Below the pieces are notes generated by a model. The model was not told the DNA's origin, made no database searches, and worked only from the letters and a program-made list of their open reading frames with translations. The position numbers and the translations under genes were made by a program. A stretch of DNA of 64,000 nt, taken from positions 62,001 through 126,000 of the forward strand of contig JAGHZR010000002.1 of NCBI GenBank assembly GCA_017745295.1, in the 5' to 3' direction. This stretch comes from Novosphingobium sp. (GTDB lineage Bacteria; Pseudomonadota; Alphaproteobacteria; Sphingomonadales; Sphingomonadaceae). Positions 9,255 through 17,370 of the stretch are shown piece by piece; the first letter of the stretch is position 1, and each line of letters begins with the position of its first letter.

Positions 9255-10468
9255 GCGGCGGAGCAGGGGCGGCGGTAGCGCCGGGCAGCAGTCTGCTGGA
9301 AGGCATCGGCGGCGAGGAGGACAGCCGCTGGCTGCGCACGGTCGGACGGCTGCGGATCATCCCGATCCTCTCGGTCGCGATCCTCGCGTTTCTGGTCTGG
9401 AGCTATTTCGGCGTGCTGGACGAAGTTGCTGTGGGAACCGGCAAGGTCACCCCGCCCTCGCGCTCGCAGGTGATCCAGAGCCTCGAAGGCGGCATCGTCA
9501 ACGGTATCTTCGTGCACGAGGGCGATATCGTGAAACCGCACGAGAAGCTGGCGACGCTCGACCGCGCCCGCTTCAGTTCCATGCTCGGCGAGGCGGAAGC
9601 CAAGGCGCGGGCTTTGGAAGCCACGGCTGCCCGTCTGGAAGCGGAGATCAACGGCGGCAGTCCGAACTTCCCGCAAGCGGTTCGGGAGACACCGGGGCTG
9701 ATGGCCCGTGAGATGGAACTGATGCGCTCGCGGCGGCAGAACCTAGATGTCGCCACGGCCAGCCTGCGCCAGTCGCTGGCCCTGACCCGGCGGCAACTCG
9801 CCATGACCGAGCCGCTGGTCGAACTGGGCGCGGCCAATCAAGTCGAGATCATTCAGCTGCGCCGTCAGGAGAACGAAATCCAGGCCAAGCTCGATTCCCT
9901 GCGCAACCAGTATGTGATCGATGCCAGTGCCGACTATGCCAAGGCGCGGGCGGAACTGGACCAGACCGTGCAGGTCATCGGCGGCCGTCGCGACCAGCTC
10001 GACCGGACGGTGCTCTATTCACCGGTGCGCGGGATCGTGAAGAACCTCGAAGTGACGACGATCGGCGGGGTGATCCAGCCGGGCGGTTCGCTGATGGAGA
10101 TCGTGCCGCTGGAGGATCAGCTCGTGATCGAGGCGCGGCTTTCGCCACGCGACATTGCCTTCATCCGGCCGGGCCAGCCCGCCACGGTTAAGATCACCGC
10201 CTACGATCCCTCGATCTACGGGACGCTGGCCGGGACCGTCGATCGCATCTCGCCCGATACCTTGCAGGACGAAGTGCATCGCGATCAGGTCTATTACCGC
10301 GTCTATGTGCGGACCCAGCGCTCGACCTTGCGGACGAAGAACGGGCATGAATATGCGATCATGCCGGGCATGGTCTCGACCGTGGAGATCAGGACCGGGC
10401 GCAAGACGATCCTGCAATATCTGATGAAGCCGATCAACAAGGCCAAGGAGGCCATGCGCGAGCGGTAA
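9251..10468 (+). CDS. HlyD-family periplasmic adaptor of type I secretion
   Basis: A 405-residue membrane fusion protein. One N-terminal membrane anchor (residues ~35-55) is followed by a half-lipoyl segment (SLEGGIVNGIFVHEGDIV), a long coiled-coil hairpin (~110-255), the second half-lipoyl (VRGIVKNLEVTTIGGVIQPG) and a C-terminal beta-barrel ending in the MPGMVSTVEIRTGRKTILQYL motif typical of HlyD/LapC. It would bridge the inner membrane exporter and the TolC-like channel. The start overlaps the exporter stop as ATGA at 9251-9254, indicating translational coupling. It is the last gene of the secretion operon; the next gene is convergent, with only 4 bp between stop codons. Confidence 0.94.
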   Translation: MSGGAGAAVAPGSSLLEGIGGEEDSRWLRTVGRLRIIPILSVAILAFLVWSYFGVLDEVAVGTGKVTPPSRSQVIQSLEGGIVNGIFVHEGDIVKPHEKLATLDRARFSSMLGEAEAKARALEATAARLEAEINGGSPNFPQAVRETPGLMAREMELMRSRRQNLDVATASLRQSLALTRRQLAMTEPLVELGAANQVEIIQLRRQENEIQAKLDSLRNQYVIDASADYAKARAELDQTVQVIGGRRDQLDRTVLYSPVRGIVKNLEVTTIGGVIQPGGSLMEIVPLEDQLVIEARLSPRDIAFIRPGQPATVKITAYDPSIYGTLAGTVDRISPDTLQDEVHRDQVYYRVYVRTQRSTLRTKNGHEYAIMPGMVSTVEIRTGRKTILQYLMKPINKAKEAMRER

Positions 10469-10472
10469 GGGC

Positions 10473-10982
10473 TCAGACGCGCTGGCAGGTCGAGGTTGGA
10501 GCCTTGCCGCTGCCCTTCCCGAGCTTGGCATGGATGCGGGCGAGGAAGGAGCGGGTGCGGGCCTTGGGCTCCAGATCGTCGCAGCAGGTGAGCTTCCAGG
10601 TGCGGGCGCGAACGTCCGCCGGTTCTCCGGCCAGCAGGCGATTGCGGTCGCCCACGGGTTCGACCGAGGCCTCGCCGGTGTTGCAGATGTCGTCGGCCCT
10701 TGCCACGGCACTCCCTCCGCCAGCAGAGCCGCCGCCGCGTCCACCGCCCCCTCGGGTTCCTCCGCCTCCGCCGCCCCCACCGGCACCGCCGCCACCTCCG
10801 CTACTGCCGCCACCATTGCCGCCGCCACCGCCGGACTTGGCGATCGCGGGAGAGGCCAGCGAGGTGGACAGGAGCATCGTCATCGTCGGCGGCACCAGCA
10901 GGGAGTATTTCCCGCAGGCCGCGAGAAAGGAGCGACGGTCGCTTTCCCCTTGCGAGCCGGTGAAGACTTCGGGCTTTTCCAT
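10473..10982 (-). CDS. Gly-rich putative exported protein, function unknown
   Basis: A 169-residue protein starting at ATG 10982, with a GGAGG site seven bases upstream. The N-terminal region reads DRRSFLAACGKYSLLVPP followed by a hydrophobic run and SPAIA, which looks like a twin-arginine or atypical Sec signal. A 50-residue stretch made almost only of Gly with scattered Ser, Ala and Arg follows, then a Cys-containing tail (CNTG, TCCDD, STCQRV). The two arginines sit before FLA, but the n-region lacks the full S/TRRxFLK consensus. It converges on the secretion operon and may be unrelated to it. I do not recognise a characterised family and assign no function. Confidence 0.7.
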   Translation of the reverse strand: MEKPEVFTGSQGESDRRSFLAACGKYSLLVPPTMTMLLSTSLASPAIAKSGGGGGNGGGSSGGGGGAGGGGGGGGTRGGGGRGGGSAGGGSAVARADDICNTGEASVEPVGDRNRLLAGEPADVRARTWKLTCCDDLEPKARTRSFLARIHAKLGKGSGKAPTSTCQRV

Positions 10983-11213
10983 GACTTGCCTCCGCATCCT
11001 GCCCCTGTCCTGAAAGTACAGGAACGCCGTGCAGAGGTAAGCCGCTCTTGAGAGTGGCCCGTGCCTCTCCTGAAGTTCGGCGGGCTACGCCGGATGGCCC
11101 CGGCAGCTAACACGCTTGTACAAAAGGACTTCCGGATAGCTTAGGGAGAATTCACCATCGGCATCGCCGCACATGCGTCAATCGAGTGAGCCCCTGGCAA
11201 ATGAGGAGAAATA

Positions 11214-12884
11214 TCAGGCGGTTTCAGGTCGATTCTGAAGCTTCGTCGAACGGAGCAATTCCAGCAGGCGCCGCGCGATCTCACGTTCGCCCATCACTAC
11301 ATGGTCGGCGCCGATCCGGGTGAGGTGATCGACTTCCTCGTCCGAGTGCGCACGGGCGAGGATCTGGATGGCGGGATTGAGCTGACGGGCGCGCTGGGCG
11401 ATCACGCCCGCTTCGAAGCCTTCGGGAATGGCGATCATCAGCCGGGTCGCTTCCTCTACCCCGGCCTCGTCGAGAATATCCTCGCTGGAGGCATTGCCGG
11501 CAATGACGGTGTGGCCGCTCTCACGCGCCCGTTTGACGAGATCGGGGCGTTCCTCCACCACGACGAGCTTGCGCGGATCGCCGGTCATTCCCTCGGCCAC
11601 CAGCCTGCCGACGCGCCCGTAGCCGATCAGGATGAGCCGCTCGCCGGGGCGGGGTGTCGTGCCAGCTTCGCGGCGTTCGCGTTCGGCGGCAGCCACCGAC
11701 TTGACGAGGCTGTGCCGCCCCGCGAGCCAGCGGAAGATGAGCGGGTTGAGGAAGATCGAGAAGATCGCCCCGGCCAGGATCAGGTCACGGCCCTCTTCCG
11801 GCAGGACCTCGAGCTGGACGCCGAGCGCCGCGAGCATGAACGAGAATTCGCCGATCTGGGCGAGGCTGGCGGCGACGGCCAGCGCGGTCTGCGTCGGATG
11901 GCCGAAGATCCGTACGATGGCGACGGCGGCCAGCGATTTGCCGACGATCACGATCAGCACGGTGGCGAGCACTGCTCCGGCATTCTCGACCACCACCGAG
12001 GGATCGAACAGCATGCCCACCGACACGAAGAACAGCACCGCGAAAGCGTCGCGAAGCGGCAGGGTTTCCTCGGCGGCGCGGCGGCTGAGCTGCTTTTCGC
12101 CCATGACCATCCCGGCGAAGAAGGCCCCAAGTGCGAAGGACACGTCGAAGAAATAGGCCGCGCCGAAGGCCACGCCCAAGGCTATCGCCAGTACGGCCAG
12201 GCGGAACAGTTCGCGTGAGCCGGTATGGGCGGCCCAGTGCAGCGCCGCGGGAATCACGCGCTTGCCGACGATCAGCATCAGCGCGATGAAGCCGCCGACT
12301 TTGGCCAGCATCAACCCGATGGTCCAGGCAAGGTCCATGCCCGACTGGGCGCGCCCGTTCGCCAGCCCCGCAAGCGCGGGCAGGAGCACGAGGACGAGCA
12401 CCATGGCAAGGTCCTCGACGATCAGCCAGCCGACCGCGATCCGGCCGCGCTCGGTGTCGATCAGGTTGCCGACCTGAAGCGCTCTCAGCAGGACGACGGT
12501 GCTCGCTACCGAGAGGGCAAGACCGAAGATCAGCCCCCCTGCCAGGCTCCAGCCAAGCCAGGCGGCAAGGCCGACGCCCATGGCGGTGGCTATCGCGATC
12601 TGGAGCACCGCGCCGGGCACCGCGATGTTCTTGACCGAAAGCAGGTCCTTGACCGAGAAGTGCAGGCCCACACCGAACATCAGCAGGATCACGCCGAGTT
12701 CCGCCAGTTCGTTGGCAAGGGCGCTGTCGGCGACGATTCCGGGCGTGAAAGGACCGACCAGGACGCCCGCGAAAAGATAGCCCGCCACCGGCGAAATCCT
12801 CAGGCGATGGGCAAGGGCGCCCATGGCGAAGGCGACGACCAGACCGGCTACGACCGTTCCGACGAGAGGCGTGGTATGCGGCAA
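11214..12884 (-). CDS. ybaL: YbaL/KefB-type cation:proton antiporter with RCK_N domain
   Basis: 556 residues, close to E. coli YbaL (about 558). The first ~385 residues are a hydrophobic CPA2 sodium/proton exchanger domain with the motifs GYLFAGVLVGPFTPG and GVGLHFSVKDL. The C-terminal part (about 410-545) is a cytoplasmic Rossmann RCK_N domain containing LILIGYGRVGRLVAEG and VIAGNASSEDIL. Proteins of this family are predicted potassium/proton antiporters gated by nucleotides; the exact ion is unproven. The gene is monocistronic or follows the 35-residue peptide gene 63 bp upstream on the same strand. The symbol reflects family resemblance only. Confidence 0.88.
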   Translation of the reverse strand: MPHTTPLVGTVVAGLVVAFAMGALAHRLRISPVAGYLFAGVLVGPFTPGIVADSALANELAELGVILLMFGVGLHFSVKDLLSVKNIAVPGAVLQIAIATAMGVGLAAWLGWSLAGGLIFGLALSVASTVVLLRALQVGNLIDTERGRIAVGWLIVEDLAMVLVLVLLPALAGLANGRAQSGMDLAWTIGLMLAKVGGFIALMLIVGKRVIPAALHWAAHTGSRELFRLAVLAIALGVAFGAAYFFDVSFALGAFFAGMVMGEKQLSRRAAEETLPLRDAFAVLFFVSVGMLFDPSVVVENAGAVLATVLIVIVGKSLAAVAIVRIFGHPTQTALAVAASLAQIGEFSFMLAALGVQLEVLPEEGRDLILAGAIFSIFLNPLIFRWLAGRHSLVKSVAAAERERREAGTTPRPGERLILIGYGRVGRLVAEGMTGDPRKLVVVEERPDLVKRARESGHTVIAGNASSEDILDEAGVEEATRLMIAIPEGFEAGVIAQRARQLNPAIQILARAHSDEEVDHLTRIGADHVVMGEREIARRLLELLRSTKLQNRPETA

Positions 12885-12947
12885 ACGAAACTCCCGTTCG
12901 GAACTTGGTCGGCATGAGCACCCCGCGGGGCAATGCCGGTAGTTCGT

Positions 12948-13055
12948 TCACTCCAGGGTGATGACGAAGAGGACCGCAAGGCCCGCCGCTGTCATCGACA
13001 CGACCAGCAACAGCGGCAGCATCCACCCCGGAGCTATACTACGCTTACGGACCAT
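12948..13055 (-). CDS. 35-residue single-span membrane peptide, hypothetical
   Basis: A short reading frame lies in the gap between the PepSY reductase and the antiporter. It starts at ATG 13055, ends at TGA 12948 and is preceded by an AGGAA ribosome site about nine bases upstream. The peptide begins MVRKRSIAPGW, a basic cytosolic head, followed by one hydrophobic span (MLPLLLVVSMTAAGLAVLFV) and a short tail. Most codons end in G or C as in neighbouring genes, and the positive-inside layout is what a real membrane peptide shows. It is 102 bp downstream of the reductase stop and 63 bp upstream of the antiporter start, all on one strand, so it could accompany either. Not recognised; no function assigned. 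Confidence 0.5.
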   Translation of the reverse strand: MVRKRSIAPGWMLPLLLVVSMTAAGLAVLFVITLE

Positions 13056-13157
13056 TGCCGGTTCCTTTCCGCCTGCGTCGATGAAGCATCATGCTCCGGG
13101 AATGCGTTCTCGTTCGTGACCTGAGTGTTTCAGTATGTTTCCAAATGCCGGGTCTGT

Positions 13158-15725
13158 TCAATAGATATCGCGGCGATAGAGGCCGGTTTCGGCCATGTCC
13201 TCCAGCCGCTCGTCCCCGAGCGCGGCGCGGAGCGCGGCATCGACGGCGGGGGCCATGCCCTGAAGGCTGCCGCAGACAAGGATCGCGGCGCCGTTCTCCA
13301 CCCAATCGCGCAGGTCCGCCTCGGCTTCGGCCAGCAGGTGCTGGACGTAGCGGCCGCAATCGGCATCGCGCGACCAGGCCCGGTCGAGGCGGGTGAGGGT
13401 GCCGCTGGCCAGCCATCCGTCGATCTCGTCGGCAAGCAGGGCGTCGTGCGCGCGGCTGCGCTCGCCGAACAAGAGCCAGTGGCCGCCGCGTCCTGCCCGT
13501 TCGGCGGCGCGCAAGTGGCCGCGAAGACCGGCGAGACCGGTGCCGTTGCCGATCAGGATGAGCCGTTCGGCCCCGGCAGGGGCATGGAAGCCCTCGTTCG
13601 GGTGCAGGCGTAGCGCGACTTCGCTGCCGAGCGGGGCGAAGTCGGTCAGCCAGCCCGAGCCGAGGCCCAACGTGCCGTCGGTCCGCGAGACCTGTCGGAT
13701 GAGCAGATCAAGGCGGCCGTCGGCCGGGATCGAGGCGATCGAATATTCGCGGTGCGGCAGCGGGCGCAGCGCCCCGAGCAGTTCCGCGCCGCTCGCGACC
13801 GGATGATCCGGGACGAGCGACAGCGCGAGGTGTTCGGCAAGCGGCCGCTCTTCGATCATGTCACTGCCGCGCAATCCGCTGTGCGCGAGATAGGCGGCGA
13901 CGCGTGCCGGATCGTTGGCGCCGGGCAGGACTTCGGCGATATCGCCGGCCTGCCAGTCGCGGGCGCTGTCTTCGCAAGGCTCCAGGCTGACCAGGAAGGC
14001 CGGTCTCCCGGCGCTGCCCGGATTGAGCAGGCGGCGATCGGCAAGGCGCCAGCGTTCGTAGGCGGCAGGCTCCCAGTCCGGCAGGTCCGGCTCGGCGCCG
14101 AGGGCGGCAAGCTGCTGTTGCCATTGGCGCTGGGCGTCGCCGTCGTCGCCGTCGACCTCGATCATGTCGAACAGGCGGCGGGCGCCACCGGCATGGAGCC
14201 AGTGATCGACCGAATGGCCGAACGCGCAGAATTCGGGATACTCGCGATCGCCAAGGGCGAGCACCGCATATTCGAGATGATCCGCGCCGGGCGGCGTCGC
14301 CATGACCTGCCGCGCGAAACGACGAGCCGGGTCCGGCGGCTCGCCTTCGCCGTACGTGCTGACCACGAAGAGCGCGCGGTCGACTCCGGACAGCACACCG
14401 TCGTCCACGGCCGAGAGAGGCATGACCTTTGCGCCGCCGAGCGCGGCGGCGGTCTGGCGGGCGAGGCGTTCGGCACCGCCGGTTTGGCTGGCGAAGGCCA
14501 CCAGCAGGTCGCCGGCGGCCGTGCTTTCCGCTGAGGTGGCTGCTGATGCCTGAGCCTGCGCTTCGACCGCGGCGAGGGCGCGCTTGCGCTTGCGGCGGGC
14601 GAGATACAGCAGCAGTCCGGTGACGGTGAACAGCGGCATCGTCAGGCTGGACAGCAGCAGCAGGATGCGCCCGCCGATGCCGAAGAAGGCGCCGCGATGC
14701 AGTTCGTACATGCTGGTGGTGATGACCTTGCCGATCTTGCGGTCGGCATAGCGGTCGGCCTTGAGCAGCTTGCCGCTGGCGAGATCGACCTTGAGATCGT
14801 CCACCATGCGGTCGTGCCGGGCGTCTGCCAGCAGGACGCGGAAGCTGGCGGGTTCATGGCCTTCGGGCAGGGTGACGGAGATCGACTTGTAGCGGCCGTC
14901 CATGGCGGCAATCGCGGTCGGCCAGGCGCGGGCGAGGCTGGGCGTTCCGGTGGTCGGGGCTTCATGCTCGCCCTTCTTGCCGCCGCCATGGCCGCTTTCC
15001 TCGCGGCTGGTCTTGCCGGTAAGGCTATAGAGCACACCCTGCCGATACCAGTCGTAGGACCACCAGAGGCCGGTCAGCGCGCTGAGCAGATAGACGAGCG
15101 CAACCCAGCCGCCGATCACCACATGGAGCGCGCGGTAGAGGTTCCGTCCGCTCTTGCGCAAGTCGAGGACCAGCCAGGAACGCCAGTCGAAAGTGCGGCG
15201 CGGCCAGCGCAAATAGAGGCCCGATATCGCGAAGAATACCAGCGCGACCGCCGAGAATCCCGTGATCTGGCGGCCCACGCCGTTCGGTCCGCCGGGCAGG
15301 GCGAGCCAGCGATGGAGATCCTCTACGGTCCGGAAGAATCCTGCACCGTTCGCCTGGCCAAGTAGCATGCCGCTGCGGGGATCGACATAGCTGCGTTCGC
15401 CGCGTCGTTCGCCTTCGCGGGCGGCGAACGAGACCGTCCATGCTGACTGGGGGTCGTGTTCGACGCTCAGGCGCTCCACCGGCAATCCGGGACGCTGGGC
15501 GGACGCACGCGCGATCACTTCATCGGGCGAGAGCGGCGAGCCTGTTCCCGGCGCGAGCGTCACCACGCCCGGGCTGAGGGCGCGCATGATCTCGTTCTCG
15601 AAACTCAGCGTGGCGCCGGTCACGCCCATGACGGCGAGGACGAAGCCTGCCGTGATGCCGAGGAACCAGTGGATCTGAAATAGGACTTGCCGCGTCACCT
15701 GTCGCTTCCCGAATTCCGATGGCAC
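13158..15725 (-). CDS. PepSY-TM / flavodoxin / NADPH-flavin reductase fusion (iron-siderophore reductase type)
   Basis: An 855-residue fusion. The N-terminal ~400 residues are a PepSY-associated membrane unit (PiuB type) with four main spans (first HWFLGITAGFVLAVMGVTGA, others near 180, 210 and 360). A flavodoxin domain follows (LLVAFASQTGGAERLARQTA, residues ~408-545), then a ferredoxin-NADP reductase-like FAD/NAD module (HREYSIASIP, LILIGNGTGLAGLRGHL) reaching the C-terminus. Such proteins pass electrons from cytosolic NADPH through FAD/FMN to membrane or periplasmic acceptors and are usually linked to siderophore iron reduction. The start may be ATG 15725 or GTG 15698, which has a GGGAAG upstream; neither is decisive. 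A small dyad, GTTGC-AATA-GCAAC at 15797-15810, lies in the promoter region. Confidence 0.88.
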   Translation of the reverse strand: MPSEFGKRQVTRQVLFQIHWFLGITAGFVLAVMGVTGATLSFENEIMRALSPGVVTLAPGTGSPLSPDEVIARASAQRPGLPVERLSVEHDPQSAWTVSFAAREGERRGERSYVDPRSGMLLGQANGAGFFRTVEDLHRWLALPGGPNGVGRQITGFSAVALVFFAISGLYLRWPRRTFDWRSWLVLDLRKSGRNLYRALHVVIGGWVALVYLLSALTGLWWSYDWYRQGVLYSLTGKTSREESGHGGGKKGEHEAPTTGTPSLARAWPTAIAAMDGRYKSISVTLPEGHEPASFRVLLADARHDRMVDDLKVDLASGKLLKADRYADRKIGKVITTSMYELHRGAFFGIGGRILLLLSSLTMPLFTVTGLLLYLARRKRKRALAAVEAQAQASAATSAESTAAGDLLVAFASQTGGAERLARQTAAALGGAKVMPLSAVDDGVLSGVDRALFVVSTYGEGEPPDPARRFARQVMATPPGADHLEYAVLALGDREYPEFCAFGHSVDHWLHAGGARRLFDMIEVDGDDGDAQRQWQQQLAALGAEPDLPDWEPAAYERWRLADRRLLNPGSAGRPAFLVSLEPCEDSARDWQAGDIAEVLPGANDPARVAAYLAHSGLRGSDMIEERPLAEHLALSLVPDHPVASGAELLGALRPLPHREYSIASIPADGRLDLLIRQVSRTDGTLGLGSGWLTDFAPLGSEVALRLHPNEGFHAPAGAERLILIGNGTGLAGLRGHLRAAERAGRGGHWLLFGERSRAHDALLADEIDGWLASGTLTRLDRAWSRDADCGRYVQHLLAEAEADLRDWVENGAAILVCGSLQGMAPAVDAALRAALGDERLEDMAETGLYRRDIY

Positions 15726-15938
15726 CCGCGGTCAGGCGCGGGCCATCGACAGCACGCTTGCGCGTACCCTCAAGACGGTCCCGCTAATGAGATCAAGTTG
15801 CAATAGCAACAAAAACCGTTCCTCGTAGGTCCGGGGAAGAACGTTCAAGCCATCATTTGCGCTTTCGTAACCGATTGCCCCGCCGAAGATGACGTCTGGC
15901 GGGGCAATAAGCTATATCATGCGGTTAGCTGTAATTTT

Positions 15939-17024
15939 TCAGGCTATGGTTAGCTGATCGATGCGATATCTGGCAAGCTCGATGACATCGGCGGCAAGTC
16001 GATCGACCTGCTCGGCATCGGCATCCCAGGCGAACATGAAGCGCGCTCCGCCGCCGATGAAAGTATAGAACCGCCAACCGCGCGCCCGCAGGCCGTCCAG
16101 CACCGGCTCCGGTGCGGCGAGAAACACCGCGTTGGCTTCTACCGGGAAGATAAGGTCCAGCCCCTCGATGCCCGACACCGCATCGGCAAGACGCCGGGCG
16201 CAGCCGTTGGCGTGACGGGCATTGTTCAGCCAGGCGCCGCTCTCAAGAACGCCGATCCACGGCGCGGAAAGGAAGCGCATCTTCGACGCGAGCTGGCCCG
16301 CCTGCTTGCAGCGATAGGAAAAGTCCTCGGACAGCGCGCGGTCGAAAAAGATCACCGCCTCGCCCACGGCCATGCCGTTCTTGGTGCCGCCGAAGCAGAG
16401 CACGTCCACGCCCGCCTGCCAGGTGATCTCGGCAGGCGTGCAATCGAGCGCGGCGCAGGCATGGGCAAAGCGGGCGCCGTCCATGTGCAGCTTGAGGCCC
16501 AGCTCGCGGCAGGTCGCCGAGATCGCCTCGATCTCGGCGACGCTGTAGACCTGTCCGGTCTCGGTGGGCTGGGTGATGGTGACGACGCGAGGCTTCGGAA
16601 AGTGGATATCCGAACGGCCGACCGCCAGCGTGCGGATGGCTTCCGGCGTCAGCTTGCCGTCGGCGCTCTGGGCGACGAGAAGCTTGGATCCGTTCGAGAA
16701 GAACTCCGGCGCGCCGCATTCGTCGGTCTCGACGTGGGCTGAGGAAGAGCAGATAACCGAATGATAAGACTGGCAAAGTGCGGCAAGCGCCAGTGAGTTC
16801 GCCGCCGTGCCGTTGAAGGCGAAGTAGACGTCGCAGTCGGTGGCGAACAGCGAGCGGAAGGCATCGGCGGCGCGCAGGGTCCATTCGTCTTCGCCATAGG
16901 CGGTCGCCGAACCCTGATTTGCAAGTTCCATCGCGGCCCAGGCTTCCGGACAGATCCCGGCATAGTTGTCGCTGGCGAATTGTTGGGTCGGCGCTATTTG
17001 ACGTACGGACGGCGTGTTGGGCAT
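15939..17024 (-). CDS. ltaE: Low-specificity L-threonine aldolase
   Basis: A 361-residue PLP-dependent fold type I enzyme that splits threonine or allo-threonine to glycine and acetaldehyde. It shows QFASDNYAGICPEAW at the start, a substrate-binding HMDGARFAHA segment and the PLP lysine in LCFGGTKNGMAVGE. The length and the C-terminal FMFAWD segment fit the proteobacterial form. The frame is open 66 codons further upstream, but ATG 17024 has a GAAGGAAG site and begins where homologues do, so I chose it. The upstream stretch forms a structured leader (17105-17188), suggesting control at the RNA level. It is divergent from the histidine kinase gene. Confidence 0.9.
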   Translation of the reverse strand: MPNTPSVRQIAPTQQFASDNYAGICPEAWAAMELANQGSATAYGEDEWTLRAADAFRSLFATDCDVYFAFNGTAANSLALAALCQSYHSVICSSSAHVETDECGAPEFFSNGSKLLVAQSADGKLTPEAIRTLAVGRSDIHFPKPRVVTITQPTETGQVYSVAEIEAISATCRELGLKLHMDGARFAHACAALDCTPAEITWQAGVDVLCFGGTKNGMAVGEAVIFFDRALSEDFSYRCKQAGQLASKMRFLSAPWIGVLESGAWLNNARHANGCARRLADAVSGIEGLDLIFPVEANAVFLAAPEPVLDGLRARGWRFYTFIGGGARFMFAWDADAEQVDRLAADVIELARYRIDQLTIA

Positions 17025-17370
17025 GCGGTACTTCCTTCGTGGCTCGATGAGCCGGAAGCGAACGACGGCGATGCAGCTGGAAGACCCGATTGTTGCCGGT
17101 CCGGCCACATCCCTTCGCATGTCTGCGAAGGTACCACCTTGCTCGGGAGCAGGTTGGTGCCGGGCGCGATCCCGACTCTTGATGCTGGGGTTGCTCTTAG
17201 GGCGTCTCCCCGAAATCGTCAATCGGGGGCATGCGATTGAGGAGCAGGGGGCATATCCTTTTGCCCCGCAGGATCAGCAGGAAGGCTGACTCGACGAAAT
17301 TGCCGCAGCTTCGTAGGTTTTTCCGACGCTTCCGGCCGTCATGCCGGATGGCGCGAGGACAGAAGAACAC
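17025..17370. other. Divergent intergenic region between threonine aldolase and histidine kinase
   Basis: 346 bp without a convincing gene. The half nearest the aldolase holds the folded leader described at 17105-17188. The half nearest the kinase is less structured. A frame open through here on the minus strand is an in-frame extension of the aldolase, but its residues do not resemble the family. Promoters for both directions must lie here; I cannot place -35/-10 boxes with confidence. Confidence 0.6.
17105..17188 (-). ncRNA. Structured 5' leader upstream of threonine aldolase, riboswitch candidate
   Basis: Read on the minus strand, a CCAGCATC/GATGTGG closing helix (one bulge) encloses AAGAG, a GGG..CCC hairpin, an ACCTGCT-CCCG-AGCAAGGT hairpin, GGTACC and a perfect eight-pair hairpin CCTTCGCA-GACA-TGCGAAGG (17112-17131). 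The order ATCAAGAG, GGCA..AACC, AAGGTG and a final hairpin before GATG recalls the S-box (SAM-I) core. The kink-turn arm of a normal SAM-I aptamer is not visible, so this may be a variant or a different structure. It ends about 80 bases before the ltaE start. The pairing is seen in the sequence; ligand and function are inference. Confidence 0.4.

Noticed and set aside
10700..10830. CCGCC-rich stretch considered as a tandem repeat or CRISPR-like array
   Set aside because: It is the codon pattern of the poly-Gly run of the minus-strand gene; no regular repeat/spacer structure.
17105..17188. Glycine riboswitch as identity of the ltaE leader
   Set aside because: The conserved glycine aptamer segments (for example the GCCGAAGGGGCAA type) are absent.
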